This document shows positions 1 through 10,870 of a DNA stretch of 64,000 nt, one piece after another (position 1 is the first letter of the stretch; each line of letters starts with the position of its first letter). The notes under the pieces were generated by a model, which had not been told where the DNA came from, did not search any database, and saw only the letters and a list, made by a program, of their open reading frames with translations. The position numbers were made by a program, and so were the translations under genes. Origin of the DNA: Benincasa hispida (taxonomy: Eukaryota > Streptophyta > Magnoliopsida > Cucurbitales > Cucurbitaceae); the NCBI RefSeq assembly GCF_009727055.1, contig NC_052351.1, positions 9,668,974 through 9,732,973 on the forward strand. Reading direction: 5' to 3'.

Positions 1-3000
1 CTCTTACAAATAATGCAATAATAATATTAACTAAACCTAAAATTTTAAATCTATACAAACTAACTAAATACACAATCAAATGAATCATATTCTTAAGTGT
101 GTGAATACATATCATATTCTTAAGGGTGGCATGAGGTAAGGCCCAAGTTCAAAGGGGCCTTGCATCTTTGCAGAAAGTCAAACCTTTTGGACTCGAGTCA
201 AATTGAGCACGTCCTATTCCATCCCAAGAAAAAAGATAGAGTCAAGTCAACATTGACATTTTGCAACTTCGAGCGTCACAACTACACCACGATACTGCAC
301 CTTTATCAAACGAAAGTAAGGGGATGGGTCTTGTAAATAGTTGGATACCATCAACCTTGAGAGGTAAGTAATTGTTTATGTGCTTAATCATCAAAATGCA
401 TTGGGTTGGATACCATATCAATGTAAGTGAGATAGCCACGCCAACGCATACTATTAACCAATGGGAGGAAAGTAGTGAAATGAAAGGGTCCCAAAACCAT
501 GTGAAGAACATCCTATAAAAAAGCAGCTATGTTTCGAAGGCTTACCGGCAGGTCATCCCACGGCCTCACTGTCGTCAACTCAACACAGAGTCGATGGACT
601 AGATCTCTTGTCTGCCATCAAACAATATTAAAAGTATTCAGTCTCCAACAGTAAAATTTTTGGTCATATTATTATTTAGAATTATTAGAGCCTTAAAAAA
701 GGATGTCCATAATTACCATTTAAATTATATACATAACTCCTTGTTATTGAAGGTAATCATCACAGTCAATCATATATAATCATTTATTCCATCGTTTTCT
801 TAAAAGTAAAGTTTTGGTACTTTTGTGAAGCATCATTTTCATTACCCAAAAAACAGGACCAAACATGGACACATAGGATTATGAAAGGGCAAAATAAAAC
901 ATTGCATTTTCTTTTTTATTAAAGGAATTATCTTTATAAGTTTTCTGATTGAAAAGTGTGTTTGACCCATAACTTTTTTTTGCACCATAAAGCTTCCACC
1001 CATCCCATGAGGTGAGGCCATAACCAAACATGGAAAAGGAGAACAAATGAATTGAATTTGAATTTGAATTAAAAAGCAACGGTTTAGATTGAACTAAAAA
1101 CAATTAATACCATCACACCCCAATTTGGCTAGAAAATATTGAGTATCTTTTATTTTTATGGATATATACATTAAGTATAGTATCTTTTGAAATCCCTTTT
1201 ACACACAACAGCCAAAATAGGTATAAAAGTGGTTCACAAACCAGATCATAGAAATGAGAGAGAGAGAAACCCAAAAGGGTAGTGGTAGCTGTGGATGAAA
1301 GCAAACAAATTAAAGGTCCTTTTTTGCAACAAACATGAAAGATAAAAAGAAAGAAAGAAGAAGAAATAATTCTGTGGAAAGATTGATGTATTGATAATGT
1401 TCATGAAAAAGGAAAAAAAAATAAAGGTAAAATAAAGGACACTTTTATCACTCATGGGTTTTGTCCATTTTCTAGTCAATTCTTCACCTAAATTACAGGG
1501 CTACCACCCAAATCCTTATGGGACCTGAGATCTCTTCTATTCAAAACTGATATTTAAAAAAATAAATAAATAAATAAATCAATTATTGGCACTTTCTTTA
1601 AGCTTCTTTATATAGATCATTAAGCTTGCTCAAGTACAAAAATAACATCTTTAATTCATTGTCATCAATTGCCTTATTATTGACTTCTATAGTTTTGTTA
1701 ATGTCTTAATAATGGGAAGTTGAGAATGGTCAAAAATGAATATGTAGTTAGAATAGTTTCTTGTGGACTAAATGTGTGTATGGTTTTTTTTTTTTAATAA
1801 TTGTTATTGAGTAAATATGAGGTGAGAATTTGAACAGCTTTGATATTTTTTTAATGGCTTGTTTATGTGGATCAAAATGAAGTTGTTTGGTTTAGGAAAT
1901 ATAAATGTGACTTTTTATGAGTTGATTGATATTTTTTCGATGTAAGTTAATCTAAATATAGTTCATTTCATTCGAATGTTTGCTCAAAAATTGAATATTG
2001 AATCTTCACTTCTATTATGTATCTATTTCATCCCTTAAAACTTATAAAATTCAAATTTATCTTTATCATTTAAATATATATATATACATATATATATATA
2101 TTATATATATACTAGTTCATACATTTTCACTGACGCTAGAAATTTGTTTAACAGGGTAATAATCGCAAAAGGCTGAGCATAATTTAATCAAAAGTCAGAA
2201 GAAAAAAATTAGAATTTTTAATCTTCATTCTGAACTAATATATACCTGAAAATATAATTAAAATGTGTTGTTATTTTTCTATCCTTCAATTTTAATGAAA
2301 TTTAAAAATAATGTACATTTAAGAAAATGACGGGAGCATAACTAACAAATAATATTGTTTAGTGATTAAAAGGTTTGTATTTAAATCTTTCCTTCTATTA
2401 AAAATAAATAATGCATATATATATATAGTTTGTATGGACATGAAATTAAATGTATTATTTTCTTTTTGTTCAAAATTAAAGTTAATGAGAGTTTAGCATG
2501 GGAAAAAAGGTAAATGGCAATATTAGAATTAAATAAAATAATATTTCAATCGTAAGTTGTAACAATTTAGTTGAATTGTCAAATAATTTAGTTGGACTGC
2601 TTTCAAATATTATTTTTATTTTCATTTTCATTTTTAAAATCTTCCAAATATTATAGTGCACCGACCTTTTCATTATTATTATTATTTGTAACAAATTATT
2701 TCGATCCGATACATTCGACTACTTCTCGTTACAAACTTCTCATTATCATACCTACGAGCAATTTACGATAAATTTGTTAAAGAATCTAAGTTAGAATCCT
2801 TTTTCTTTCCTTTCATTTAACCAAAAATAAACTTTTTTAGTATAATTTTTTAAAAATATTATGTATGATGATTTATATATTAACGACTTTTATAGGAGAT
2901 TTCAAAAGTCATTTTGAGTTTAAAATTTTGGTCGTTCACTATTTGGATGCATTGGTCATTAATATTTTACTCACCTTCATCTTGCTCAACCCATGGTACA

Positions 3001-3254
3001 TGCAATTTCATCCTTAAATAGATTCAACCTTAAATAGATTTCAACCTCAAAAGTTAACAAAATATTAACAATATGGATCAAAATAAACATTTTTTAAAAG
3101 TTTAGGGACTAAAATAGACGTTTTTTAAAGTTTAGGGATCAAAATATTATTTAAACTAAATAAAATATCAAATTTTAAAGACTAAAAATATATAATATTA
3201 GGTTGAATATGATCTTAACATTAAAATCACTATATAGTCTAGTCTGTTTAATTT
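1..3254. other. AT-rich intergenic region
   Basis: I see no supportable gene here. The reading frames present are short, low-complexity and without recognisable domains. Contents worth noting are an AT dinucleotide microsatellite at about 2073-2110 and, at about 3087-3150, two tandem phrases of the 'tttagggactaaaat' kind. These look like a remnant of the foldback family found intact at 3261-3877. Confidence 0.6.
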
Positions 3255-3260
3255 TTTTTT

Positions 3261-3877
3261 AAATACTTTTTTGGTCCCTAAGTTTTGGATCTAGTTTTTA
3301 TTTATCCTAGATTTCAAAATGTTATCCTATATTTCAAAATGTTACACATTTAGTCCGTCTTGAGTTTGATTTCAATTTAGTCCATAGATTTCAAAATGTT
3401 ACAATTTTACCCTTTAACATTTGAGTTCTGCTTTAATTTGGTCCATATGTTTCAAGATTTACACTTTTAACCTTGATTATTCACTAAATACTCATTTTTC
3501 ATCTTTAATATCAATTTGTGTTAACAAATTAAAAATCATTAAAAGAATTATAATTAATTAAGTTTCACTATTTTTTATCACTTTTAAAATTAGATTTAAA
3601 ATTCACTCATAATTATTTTTAATAAATAAATAGAAATTGACATCAATGTTTGAAGGTGAATATTTAATGAAAATTGAGGTTAAAAAAGTAAAATTTTGAA
3701 ACTTAGAGACCATATTGAAATAAAACTCAAATCTCAAAAGTAAAATTATAACATTTTGAAACTTAGGGACTAAATTGAAACAAAACTCAATACGTAAAGA
3801 CTAAATAGGTAACATTTAAAAAGCTGGTGATTAAATAGAAATTAGATCCACAACGTAGGACAAAAAAGTATTTTTCC
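3261..3877. repeat. Foldback MITE-like element, copy 1
   Basis: The left end reads AAATACTTTTTTGGTCCCTA and the right end is its imperfect reverse complement, ending in AAAAAAGTATTTTTCC. The two arms continue to pair inward for well over 100 bp ('ggatctagtttttattta' against 'taaatagaaattagatcc'). Internally the phrase 'fixed motif + aaaatgttac' recurs in both orientations, so the whole unit can fold into one long hairpin. There is no coding capacity. Related units lie at 15756-16365, 30986-31471 and 59436-59963. The transposon superfamily cannot be assigned because no clean target duplication was found. Confidence 0.65.
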
Positions 3878-3909
3878 TTGACACATTGGATTAGAAGTAG
3901 ATTATAGCA

Positions 3910-4061
3910 TGTAAAGTTTTACTGTATTTTTGTATATCTCATGCTCATAATGAAAAAGTACAAAGGTAAATATACATGTATGGACCTCAAAAGAGTCACT
4001 AAATCCTAACCAAATACACCAAAAATGAATATAAATGTACACAAATAATATAATATTAACA
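3910..4061 (-). repeat. 3' LTR of the copia element
   Basis: This 152-bp LTR starts TGTAAAGTTTTACTG and ends AATATTAACA on the plus strand. It is nearly identical to the two halves of the 5' LTR at 8058-8132 and 8728-8805. The adjoining minus-strand polypurine tract is at 4062-4075. Confidence 0.9.
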
Positions 4062-4072
4062 TCCCCTCATAC

Positions 4073-6420
4073 TCAAGGTGGTGATAGAGTAAGAACCAAC
4101 TTGAGTTTGCCATGTAACTGGCTAAAGCGCATAGTAGAGAGTGCCTTGGTAAAAATGTTGGCTAGCGCAGCCAATCGCCCCGATTCCATCTTCCACCCCG
4201 ATATATAGCAAACATACATAGAGATGGTTTGAAGGCGCGGAGTGGAACTTTGAATATGGTGGCGGATAAAATGACAATCATTCACAATGTGCTTTGTCTG
4301 TTCATGAAAAGCATCATTAGAAGTAATATGAATAGTATTACGGCTGTCACAATTGAGAATAGTGGCAGAGTCTAGGGGTGCCCCCATGTCTGCGAGGAGC
4401 CAGCGAAGCCATAACACCTCTGAAGTAGCATCAGCAAGCGCACAATATTCAGATTCTGTGCTGGAACGAGAAACAACAGTTTATTTTTTACTACGCTAGA
4501 AGATAAAGGAATCAACCAAATAAAAACAGTAATCTGTGGTGGAGCGTTTATTGGTAGGATCGTCAGTCCAATTAGCATCAGTATATCCTGAGAGAATGAA
4601 TGAGGACTTAGAGGAGAACTGAAGACCATGCCCTAGTGTGTCTTTTACATAATACGGAATACGAAGCACAGTAGTGAAATGAATAGTGCGAGAAGCTGAC
4701 ATAAATTGACTGACAACATGGACCGCATAGGCAATGTCTCGACGCGTCACTGTTAGGTAGATAAGGTTGTCAACCAATTGCAAATAGAGGGTTGCATCCT
4801 CGAGGGGAAAACCATCAAAAGGTGTCAGATGGACATTTGAATCTAACGGTGTCAGTGAAGTGACAGAATCAGTGATACCCAAGCGAGCCAAAAGATCATA
4901 TGCATATTTAGCTTGGGATAAGTAGTAACCATTACGACAAGATGAGACCTGAAGACCAATAAAATAACTGAGTGGTCTCAGGTCTTTCATCCAGGTAGCG
5001 TTGTTGATCTGATATGGCTTGTGGCTCATCACTAGTAATAATAATTTCATCCACATACAAAAGAAGAAGAACGATGCCACGAGGAGTCTTGTAAGTAAAG
5101 AGAGCTAAGTCATGAGTGCTAGAGGTAAACCCAAGTTAAGTGACAGTAGAACTGAAGATTGCAAACCAAGCACGAAGAGCTTGTTTTAGCCCATATAGTG
5201 CATGGCGAAGAAGGCAGACTATCTGAAGTGGAGGAGAGGTACCATGTGGTGGCTTCATATATACTTCCTCAGACAGTGTGTCGTTGAGAAAAAGATTCTT
5301 AACATCCATCTGAAGAAGAGTCCATTTTTTAGCAGCTTCTACCGCCAAAAGACTTCGAACAGATGTCTAGAGAAAAAGTTTACTCATAATCGATACCACT
5401 CCCGAGAATACCCTTTGGCCACCAAACAAGCCTTATAACGCTCAAATGACCCATCTGATCGGGTTTTGATTTTATAGATCCACTCGCACCCGATAGGTTT
5501 CTTTCCAGGAAGTAACTCAACATAATCCTAAGTATAAGTCTTTTCCAAAGTCTGAAGTTCCTCATCCATTGATTGTTGCCAGAGAGGGTCAATACATGCC
5601 TTATGATAAGATGAAGGTTCAACTAAAGATATGACAGTGAAAAAACAGTAATAGTCTCGAAAATGGGAGAAGTTTCTCTTACCCGAGAGGATTGGCGAAC
5701 GAGTGCAGGGTTCAGTTCTGCATCAAGAGCAGATGGTATATCTGGGAATGCAACGGTAAGTGAAGACTGAACGAGCTCTGAGATGGGTAGCGTGGAAGAT
5801 GCAGAATCTGGCAAAGAACCACAGGCAGGTCCTCAAATATCAAAACGGATCAAACCAAACGATGTATCACACAATGACTCTGAAGTAGAAAAAGATAAAG
5901 CATGCTACTTTAAAAGTTTGCAATGTAAACAGTAAAAAAAACTAAATTGAGAAACATTATTCAAAGTACCAATAGAAATTAAATTACAAAGTTTTTTGGA
6001 AGATGCATGACCAAGACGAATATGCCACTAATATATATTGGTATTAGTGATTGCAGCAGTGATAGATTGAATAATAGATGGCTGAAAAAACATGAGCTAA
6101 AATAATCTTCCAACCTTGCGACCCGTACCAACTATCTGACCTCCGTGGATCCTAAAGCCGGCAACCCTGTGAAGAGAAGGAAACTCTCAGTCCAAAGTCA
6201 CAGAGTTGACCAACAGAGGCAAGGTTAAAGGTTAGGTTGGGGACATGATAAGTATAAAAAAGGTTTATGGTCGGTGTATTAACAGTGCCAATATGAGAAA
6301 TAATTAAGAGGTTACCATCCGTAGAATGAACTGGGGGAAGGATTTGACAAGGGTGGAAGAAGACAACAATGACATATTCGAGGTCATATGATTGCAACAT
6401 GTTGAATCAAAGAGCCAAGA
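4073..6420 (-). pseudogene. Copia pol remnant (gag-pre-integrase, RT, RNase H; integrase core deleted)
   Basis: Reading the minus strand downward from 6420, the first part has protease/gag-pre-integrase features (SVGQL near 6200, HIRLGHASS near 6000). It then jumps at about 5840-5820 from the first integrase residues (RFDI, stop, GPA) straight to the Ser/Pro-rich linker before RT (5623-5814). The integrase core, about 200 residues in relatives, is therefore gone. RT follows with MDVKNLFLNDTL at about 5290 and ALYGLKQ at about 5185. The catalytic box near 5045 reads YVDE where copia RTs have YVDD. RNase H is recognisable at 4073-4417 (LNCDSRNTIHI, then TKALS). Several frameshifts separate these blocks, so no functional polyprotein is possible. 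Confidence 0.88.
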
Positions 6421-6819
6421 TATACCTAATGTGACAGTCAAAGGAGGATAAGTGGAATAGATCACCTATTTGAGTAAATCTTGAAGGTCTTTCATCTCGA
6501 GACTCGGAGGAATGGATGACATTGTATCGAATGAGGTGGCAGCAGCAACAACAGATAAATAACTAGTTTTAGAAGAACTTTTGGATTGAGTAGTGTATCT
6601 TGGGGGACAAAGGGGTTGAGTAGGACAGTTGTCCAAAATAGGTCCATGCTTGTGTCAATACCTACACTCAATGGTAGGGCAATTAGCAAACTTATAACCA
6701 TGCAGTTTACAATTTTTACAGAAAAATGACTCAGTTGGAAAGAGTCAATGAGTAGTAGCGAGAGCAACATCAGGCAACAGAGAAGAGAATAGTTCAAGTC
6801 TTTTTTCTTCAAAGAAAAT

Positions 6820-7390
6820 TTACTGGATTGCAACATTAAGATATGGCAAAGAATTGCGATGTAATAAAGCAGCATGAACATATTCATATTCTGGACGAAG
6901 TCCCATGAGAACCTTCATGAGACACAAATGATCCGGACTGATCTTAGCCTGTTCTAATTGAGTCCAAATGGGCCGGAGAATAGTAAGATACTCATTCACA
7001 GATTGTCCAGCATCCTGATTGTTGCTAACCAGGGTAGTGTGTAACTGATAGTAGTGTGCGAGCCCAATAGTTTGAAACTGTATAGATAGAAAGTCCCAAT
7101 CTTCTTTAGCAGTATTGAATGCATCAAACTGAGTATGTATAGCAGGGATGGAAGTGTTGCCCAACCAGATGATTATCTGGTGATTTTTACTATCCCAATC
7201 CTCTAGTCTTTCAACAAATTTACTATCTTCTTCAGTAACTTCTTTGACAGGTTGGGCAATGTCTCCTGTGACAATGCGTCATAGTTTACGACCAATCAAA
7301 AAACTCTTCATTTGATATGCCCAGGTAATGTAATTAGAGACATCGAGCATGGTGCTGATAGGACAAAATACATTAGTTTTTTCCATTGAT
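6820..7390 (-). pseudogene. Copia gag remnant
   Basis: This minus-strand frame begins near 7387 (NVFCPISTMLDVSNYITWA), followed by MKSFLIGRKL, and continues at 6820-7164 with QTIGLAHYYQLHTTL and LKVLMGLRPEYE-type sequence. That is the UBN2-type gag core of copia elements, which binds RNA and forms the particle. At least one in-frame stop (after GRKL) breaks it. No intact zinc knuckle was found downstream. Confidence 0.75.
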
Positions 7391-8043
7391 GGATACTCTG
7401 AACAGAAGGCAGTGTGGTCACAGGCTGACTAACAGATGGAGGCAAATAAATGATTAACTCAAGTTAAAACCACGAATCAGAGCCTAAAATCTGAAGAAAA
7501 ACACAGATTGAACCATAAGAAGATGAACATGGAACGACCATCAACGAAGAACTGAGCATCGATGCATCGATGCATTGACCCAAAGATGACCATCGACACA
7601 CGAATGCTAATAGAGCAATTGAATCTATCGAATCTGAAGACGGTAGCCACGGATGAAAGATCAGACGACCAAATCTAAAGATGGCCATTGACGAATGAGC
7701 GGCACAAGGAGACGTGCACGGGCGACCAGATCTGAAGACGCATGAACAGAAGATGCACGAACAGAGACCCGTGACTTTGTTGGCTGATGGAATGGAGACA
7801 CACACGAGCAGACGGATCTGCAGAATTGGTGAATGGAGATGCACATGCTGATTGACGGAACGGAGACGTGCACGAACGAATTTGTTGATTGACAAAACGA
7901 ACGTGTGACTTGACGAGAAGCTGCTGATAGAACGGATGTGCTGCTGATGGGAACATACCTGATGGCGTCCTTGGTGAGCAGACCTATCGCCACTGATGGG
8001 AAGTCTCGGACGGCATACAAATCACGATGTCAAACCCTAATTT
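7391..8043 (-). other. Untranslated leader of the copia element
   Basis: This is the stretch between the primer binding site and gag. It has a higher GC content than the surroundings and many loosely repeated 'ggagacgtgcacgaac' phrases at about 7690-7900. Open frames exist on the minus strand but resemble nothing I know and are probably fortuitous. Confidence 0.5.
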
Positions 8044-8057
8044 TGGTTTTGATACCA
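8044..8057 (-). other. Primer binding site
   Basis: On the minus strand it reads TGGTATCAAAACCA and directly follows the 5' LTR end at 8058. It is the tRNA-iMet-type site used by plant copia elements, with a couple of changed bases after TGGTATCA. Confidence 0.8.
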
Positions 8058-8805
8058 TGTAAAGTTTTATTGTATTTTTTTATATCTCGTGCTCATAATG
8101 GAAAAGTACAAAGGTAAATATACATGTATGGGTAGAGATATCTAAAAAACCCATAGGGTCGGGGTTGCGGGCCTCGAATGAAGCGAAAAATCCCTGAATA
8201 CATAGGAATAGGGGAGGAGAGGGGATTTTTTTTTCCGTTTGCAATTCGGGGCCAGAGAAAGGAAATATATTCCTTGAACACGACCCCGCCCCTGTCCTTG
8301 CCCCACCCCGACTTTTGTATATAAATTATATATATATATATATTGTAGAATTTGTTAAGATAATTATGAAGGTTTTAATTATTTAAGTTTAAAACTTTAT
8401 TACTTTATTTCCTTAGATGTTGTAATATTTAAGATAAAATGTTCTAATTGTTGAATTTTAATTTATAAAAATTATAAAAATTTAGTATTTTAATTATATA
8501 TTTTTAAATTGAATGTGTATTATTGTTTTTATTACCAAAATTGATAATATTTTATTTAATAAAAGTTGTATTGGATATGCTTAATGAATTGTTAAAAATA
8601 TATATTTAATTGAAATGAAAAAAATGTTTAAGAAAAAAAATGATGACAGGAAAATTTTTCCGGGATGGGATGGGGACGGAGAGGACTTCCCGTCCCAACG
8701 CCACCCGTGAATATCTCTATGTATGGGACCTAAAAATAGTCATTAAATCTTAACAAAATACACCAAAAAGGAATATAATTTGACACAAATAATATAATAT
8801 TAACA
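8058..8805 (-). repeat. 5' LTR of the copia element, interrupted by a hAT insertion
   Basis: The LTR is in two pieces, 8058-8132 and 8728-8805, which together match the 152-bp LTR at 3910-4061. Between them are the hAT element (8133-8719) and one copy of its target duplication (8720-8727). The outer end at 8805 is only 73 bp before the first ATG (8879) of the downstream host transcript region. Confidence 0.88.
8133..8719. mobile_element. Non-autonomous hAT-type element (587 bp) with perfect 8-bp TSD
   Basis: The ends are imperfect inverted repeats (TAGAGATATCTA against TAGAGATATTCA). They are flanked by a perfect 8-bp duplication, TGTATGGG, at 8125-8132 and 8720-8727, and 8 bp is the hAT hallmark. 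The subterminal 60 bp on each side are G/C-rich with GGGTCGGGG and GGGATGGGGACGG phrases, while the centre is almost pure AT. There is no transposase frame, so it depended on another copy for movement. It inserted after the copia element had landed. Confidence 0.85.
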
Positions 8806-8878
8806 CAATATGTGTCTAGATACAAATTTAAAAGAAAATAATTGGGGAGCGTTAAGAGAAGAAGTTTAGAAGGGAAAA

Positions 8879-9265
8879 ATGGCGGACCACATTCCCATTC
8901 ACATTCCCTGCATTGCTTTTCCTTTCTTAAAATCAAACCTTTATTCTCTCCAATTTTCCTCTAAACCAATTAGATCATGTCTTCTTCTACCACCTCCCAT
9001 CCTCTGTTTTCTACTCTTCTCTCTTTCTCCGCTCTCATTCTCCTCTACTTCCCCGCCTTTCTCTGGACTTCCCTCCTCTCCCCCCCCGTCCTCCTCGCCG
9101 GACTCCTCTTCCTCTCCCTCCTCCGCCTCGGCGCCACTCAATGCCAAATCTCTCAACTTCAATCCAATTTATCTCCTCAACAAGAATCACAAGCCTCTAG
9201 TCCTGCTCCCATTTCCTCCTCCGCCTCCGCTTCCTTCGAGAAATCTTTCGTACAGTGGAACGTGA
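8879..9265 (+). other. Upstream reading frame overlapping the host gene in another frame
   Basis: An ATG at 8879 in a very good plant context (AAAAATGGCG) opens a 128-codon frame that overlaps the first 289 bases of the 8977 frame, shifted by 98 bases. The predicted product is Pro/Ser-rich and looks like a frame-shadow of the Pro/Leu-rich main protein. It may act as an upstream open frame that lowers translation of the main protein if transcription starts before 8879. I do not claim it as a protein. Confidence 0.3.
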
Positions 9266-9618
9266 GGGCGCCCTTGGAGGTTATTTACGAAGACTATGAA
9301 GAAGAAGAAGAAGAAGAAGAAGCCCAAGATAATAAGGACGATCCAGAGCCTCGACGCACCCGATCAATCCAGTGGTACCCATCGCTGTCGCTCTACTATC
9401 CGGAAACGGACTCCGATAGCTCGTCGGTGGATGAGATGGAGAACGTATGTTTTATGTGGGATGAGGAGGATGAAGACCGAGATGAACTCATTGAAATTGA
9501 TTTGGATAACAAGAAGAAGAAGCCGCCATCGGAATTTTTTCAGTTGGAGCCGGAGGAGGATAATTTGATCGAGATTGATATTTCTCCAACCGCTTTTCCA
9601 ATGTTTATTAATATATAA
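8977..9618 (+). CDS. Hydrophobic N-terminus, acidic-tailed protein of unknown function
   Basis: This is an intronless 213-residue frame. Residues about 8-50 form one or two hydrophobic segments (LFSTLLSFSALILLYFPAF, then LLAGLLFLSLLRLGA), consistent with membrane anchoring. Residues about 58-85 are Ser/Gln-rich. The rest is strongly acidic, with a run of Glu encoded by GAA/GAG repeats (about 107-115), WDEEDEDRDE (about 161-170), and a twice-repeated LIEID motif (about 171-175 and 196-200). A polyadenylation signal AATAAA follows 3 bases after the stop (9622-9627). The start at 8977 was chosen because it gives the frame with ordered, non-random composition; its ATG context is weaker than that of the ATG at 8879. 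I do not recognise a named family. Plant genomes hold short membrane proteins of this general build, but that is inference. A copia LTR ends 73 bp before 8879, so its original promoter has been displaced or replaced. Confidence 0.72.
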   Translation: MSSSTTSHPLFSTLLSFSALILLYFPAFLWTSLLSPPVLLAGLLFLSLLRLGATQCQISQLQSNLSPQQESQASSPAPISSSASASFEKSFVQWNVRAPLEVIYEDYEEEEEEEEAQDNKDDPEPRRTRSIQWYPSLSLYYPETDSDSSSVDEMENVCFMWDEEDEDRDELIEIDLDNKKKKPPSEFFQLEPEEDNLIEIDISPTAFPMFINI

Positions 9619-9629
9619 TATAATAAAGA

Positions 9630-10800
9630 TTTTCCATTTCATTGCTCAGTTTTAGGTTCAATTTGTGTTTCCATTTTGGATACAAAAGGAATTATATCTA
9701 ATATATAAATTTGTTCACACTCGGACAACCATAATTTAGTTTTTTCTTCAATTTTCAATAATAATAAACAAATTTAAGCAGATTTGTGATGTGGTTTTTT
9801 TAGTAATATTAATTATATGGTTTGATGTTAGGAGATGAACATTATTATACATAGTGAATTTAAGGTATTGCAATAATTAAAATGATTTGTTTTCAAAATG
9901 TTTATGGACTAAGATACATATATTCCATTTAAAACAATAACTAAAATATAACAAACTTGTGACTCTACTAAAATAACTATTTTGAAGGTTATATGTATTA
10001 AAATTAAATAAACTTCAAAATTCAAAGATTAAAATGAGATTAAACTTTAAAAGATTGATTAATATAAATATTAATGTTATAAAATAGAGAGATTTAAGGT
10101 GTGTTTAGTTTAATTTTCGAATGTTTAATTTTGAAAATAAGTCATTTTAGAAATAATTGAAGTGTTTGACGATTACCTAAAATAATTTTTAAAACATTTT
10201 GAAAGTGTATTTTAAACCATTTTTATTAAAAGAGTTTAAATAAAATGATTTTTTTTTTTTTTTTATCTAATCAATCAAAACGGGCATTAGCTCAGTTGAA
10301 GAAAGACTTCCAACCAAATCACGGGAGGAAAGCATATAAAAGTGTCTAAACATAGTCAAAATCACACAAGTGATCATTTTCTAAGAACCCACCTTTTTTT
10401 TATGGAAGAAGCTAACATATTATTTATAGAAAAGTATATTTTATAAAATATATATATATATATTAAATGATAAAACTATTAAGATATTTACAAATAATAA
10501 TAAAATATTAAATTTTATCTATAATAGACGTCAATCATGATATAGGTAGATATTAATAATTTATCACAGTCTATCGAGTTTATCGTAGATAGACAATGAA
10601 ATTTTGTTATATTTATAAATATTTTGATTCATTTTCCTATATTTGAAAATAGCTCTTTTATAAATGATTTTTTTCTAAATTTATAAAACGTACATTAAAT
10701 GGATGATTGAAATTATTAGTAATTAAAAGCTAGGATAAAATAGTGAAAGATTCTCTTCCCCTCCCTCCAAAATTAGACGTGAATCGATAACCCAGCTGAA
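9630..10800. other. Intergenic, AT-rich, with a small MITE-like repeat
   Basis: No gene is seen. At about 10480-10660 there is a segment with phrases such as TTTATCTATAATAGA and CGTAGATAGAC, ending in 'aatattttgattcattt'. It resembles the 60195-60350 segment, which has 'tctatcac...gatagac' palindromes. A T-run lies at 10247-10264. Confidence 0.5.
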
Positions 10801-10810
10801 CCAACGACAA

Positions 10811-10870
10811 GGCCCATGACAGCAGGACATTTTCGGGCTGCGTATGGATTGGGCCCACGATTATGGGCTT
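10811..10870. promoter_or_regulatory. Cluster of TGGGCY (site II-type) elements
   Basis: Within 60 bp there are GGCCCA (10811-10816), the palindromic TGGGCCCA (about 10850-10857) and TGGGCT (about 10864-10869), in a locally GC-richer patch. In plants, repeated TGGGCY elements are bound by TCP factors and mark proximal promoters of growth, ribosomal and mitochondrial protein genes. No supportable coding region lies beside it in either direction, so this is an orphan promoter-like signature and the functional call is inference. Confidence 0.35.

Larger units (their letters stand above)
3910..8805 (-). mobile_element. Decayed Ty1/copia LTR retrotransposon with 152-bp LTRs
   Basis: The element runs on the minus strand. 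Two LTRs bounded by TG..CA are present: 3910-4061 (3' LTR) and 8058-8805 (5' LTR, split by a hAT insertion). Inside the 5' LTR lies a minus-strand primer binding site reading TGGTATCAAAACC, matching the initiator-Met tRNA type used by copia. Inside the 3' LTR lies a purine tract (GAGTATGAGGGGA). Domains in order are gag, gag-pre-integrase, RT and RNase H, all broken by stops and frameshifts. The integrase core is missing. No matching 5-bp target duplication is seen at the outer ends (TAGCA against CAATA), so one flank may have been rearranged. Confidence 0.9.

Noticed and set aside
242..511. 89-codon minus-strand open frame with a hydrophobic start
   Set aside because: No recognisable domain, AT-rich intergenic setting, no conserved neighbours; most likely chance.
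7464..8020. Several long minus-strand frames upstream of gag
   Set aside because: Located in the untranslated leader of the copia element; Ser/Arg/Val-rich repeats with no similarity to gag.
10283..10330. tRNA-like phrase GGGCATTAGCTCAGTTG
   Set aside because: Only the D-arm-like part is present; no anticodon arm or T-arm (GGTTCRA) can be paired at the right distance.
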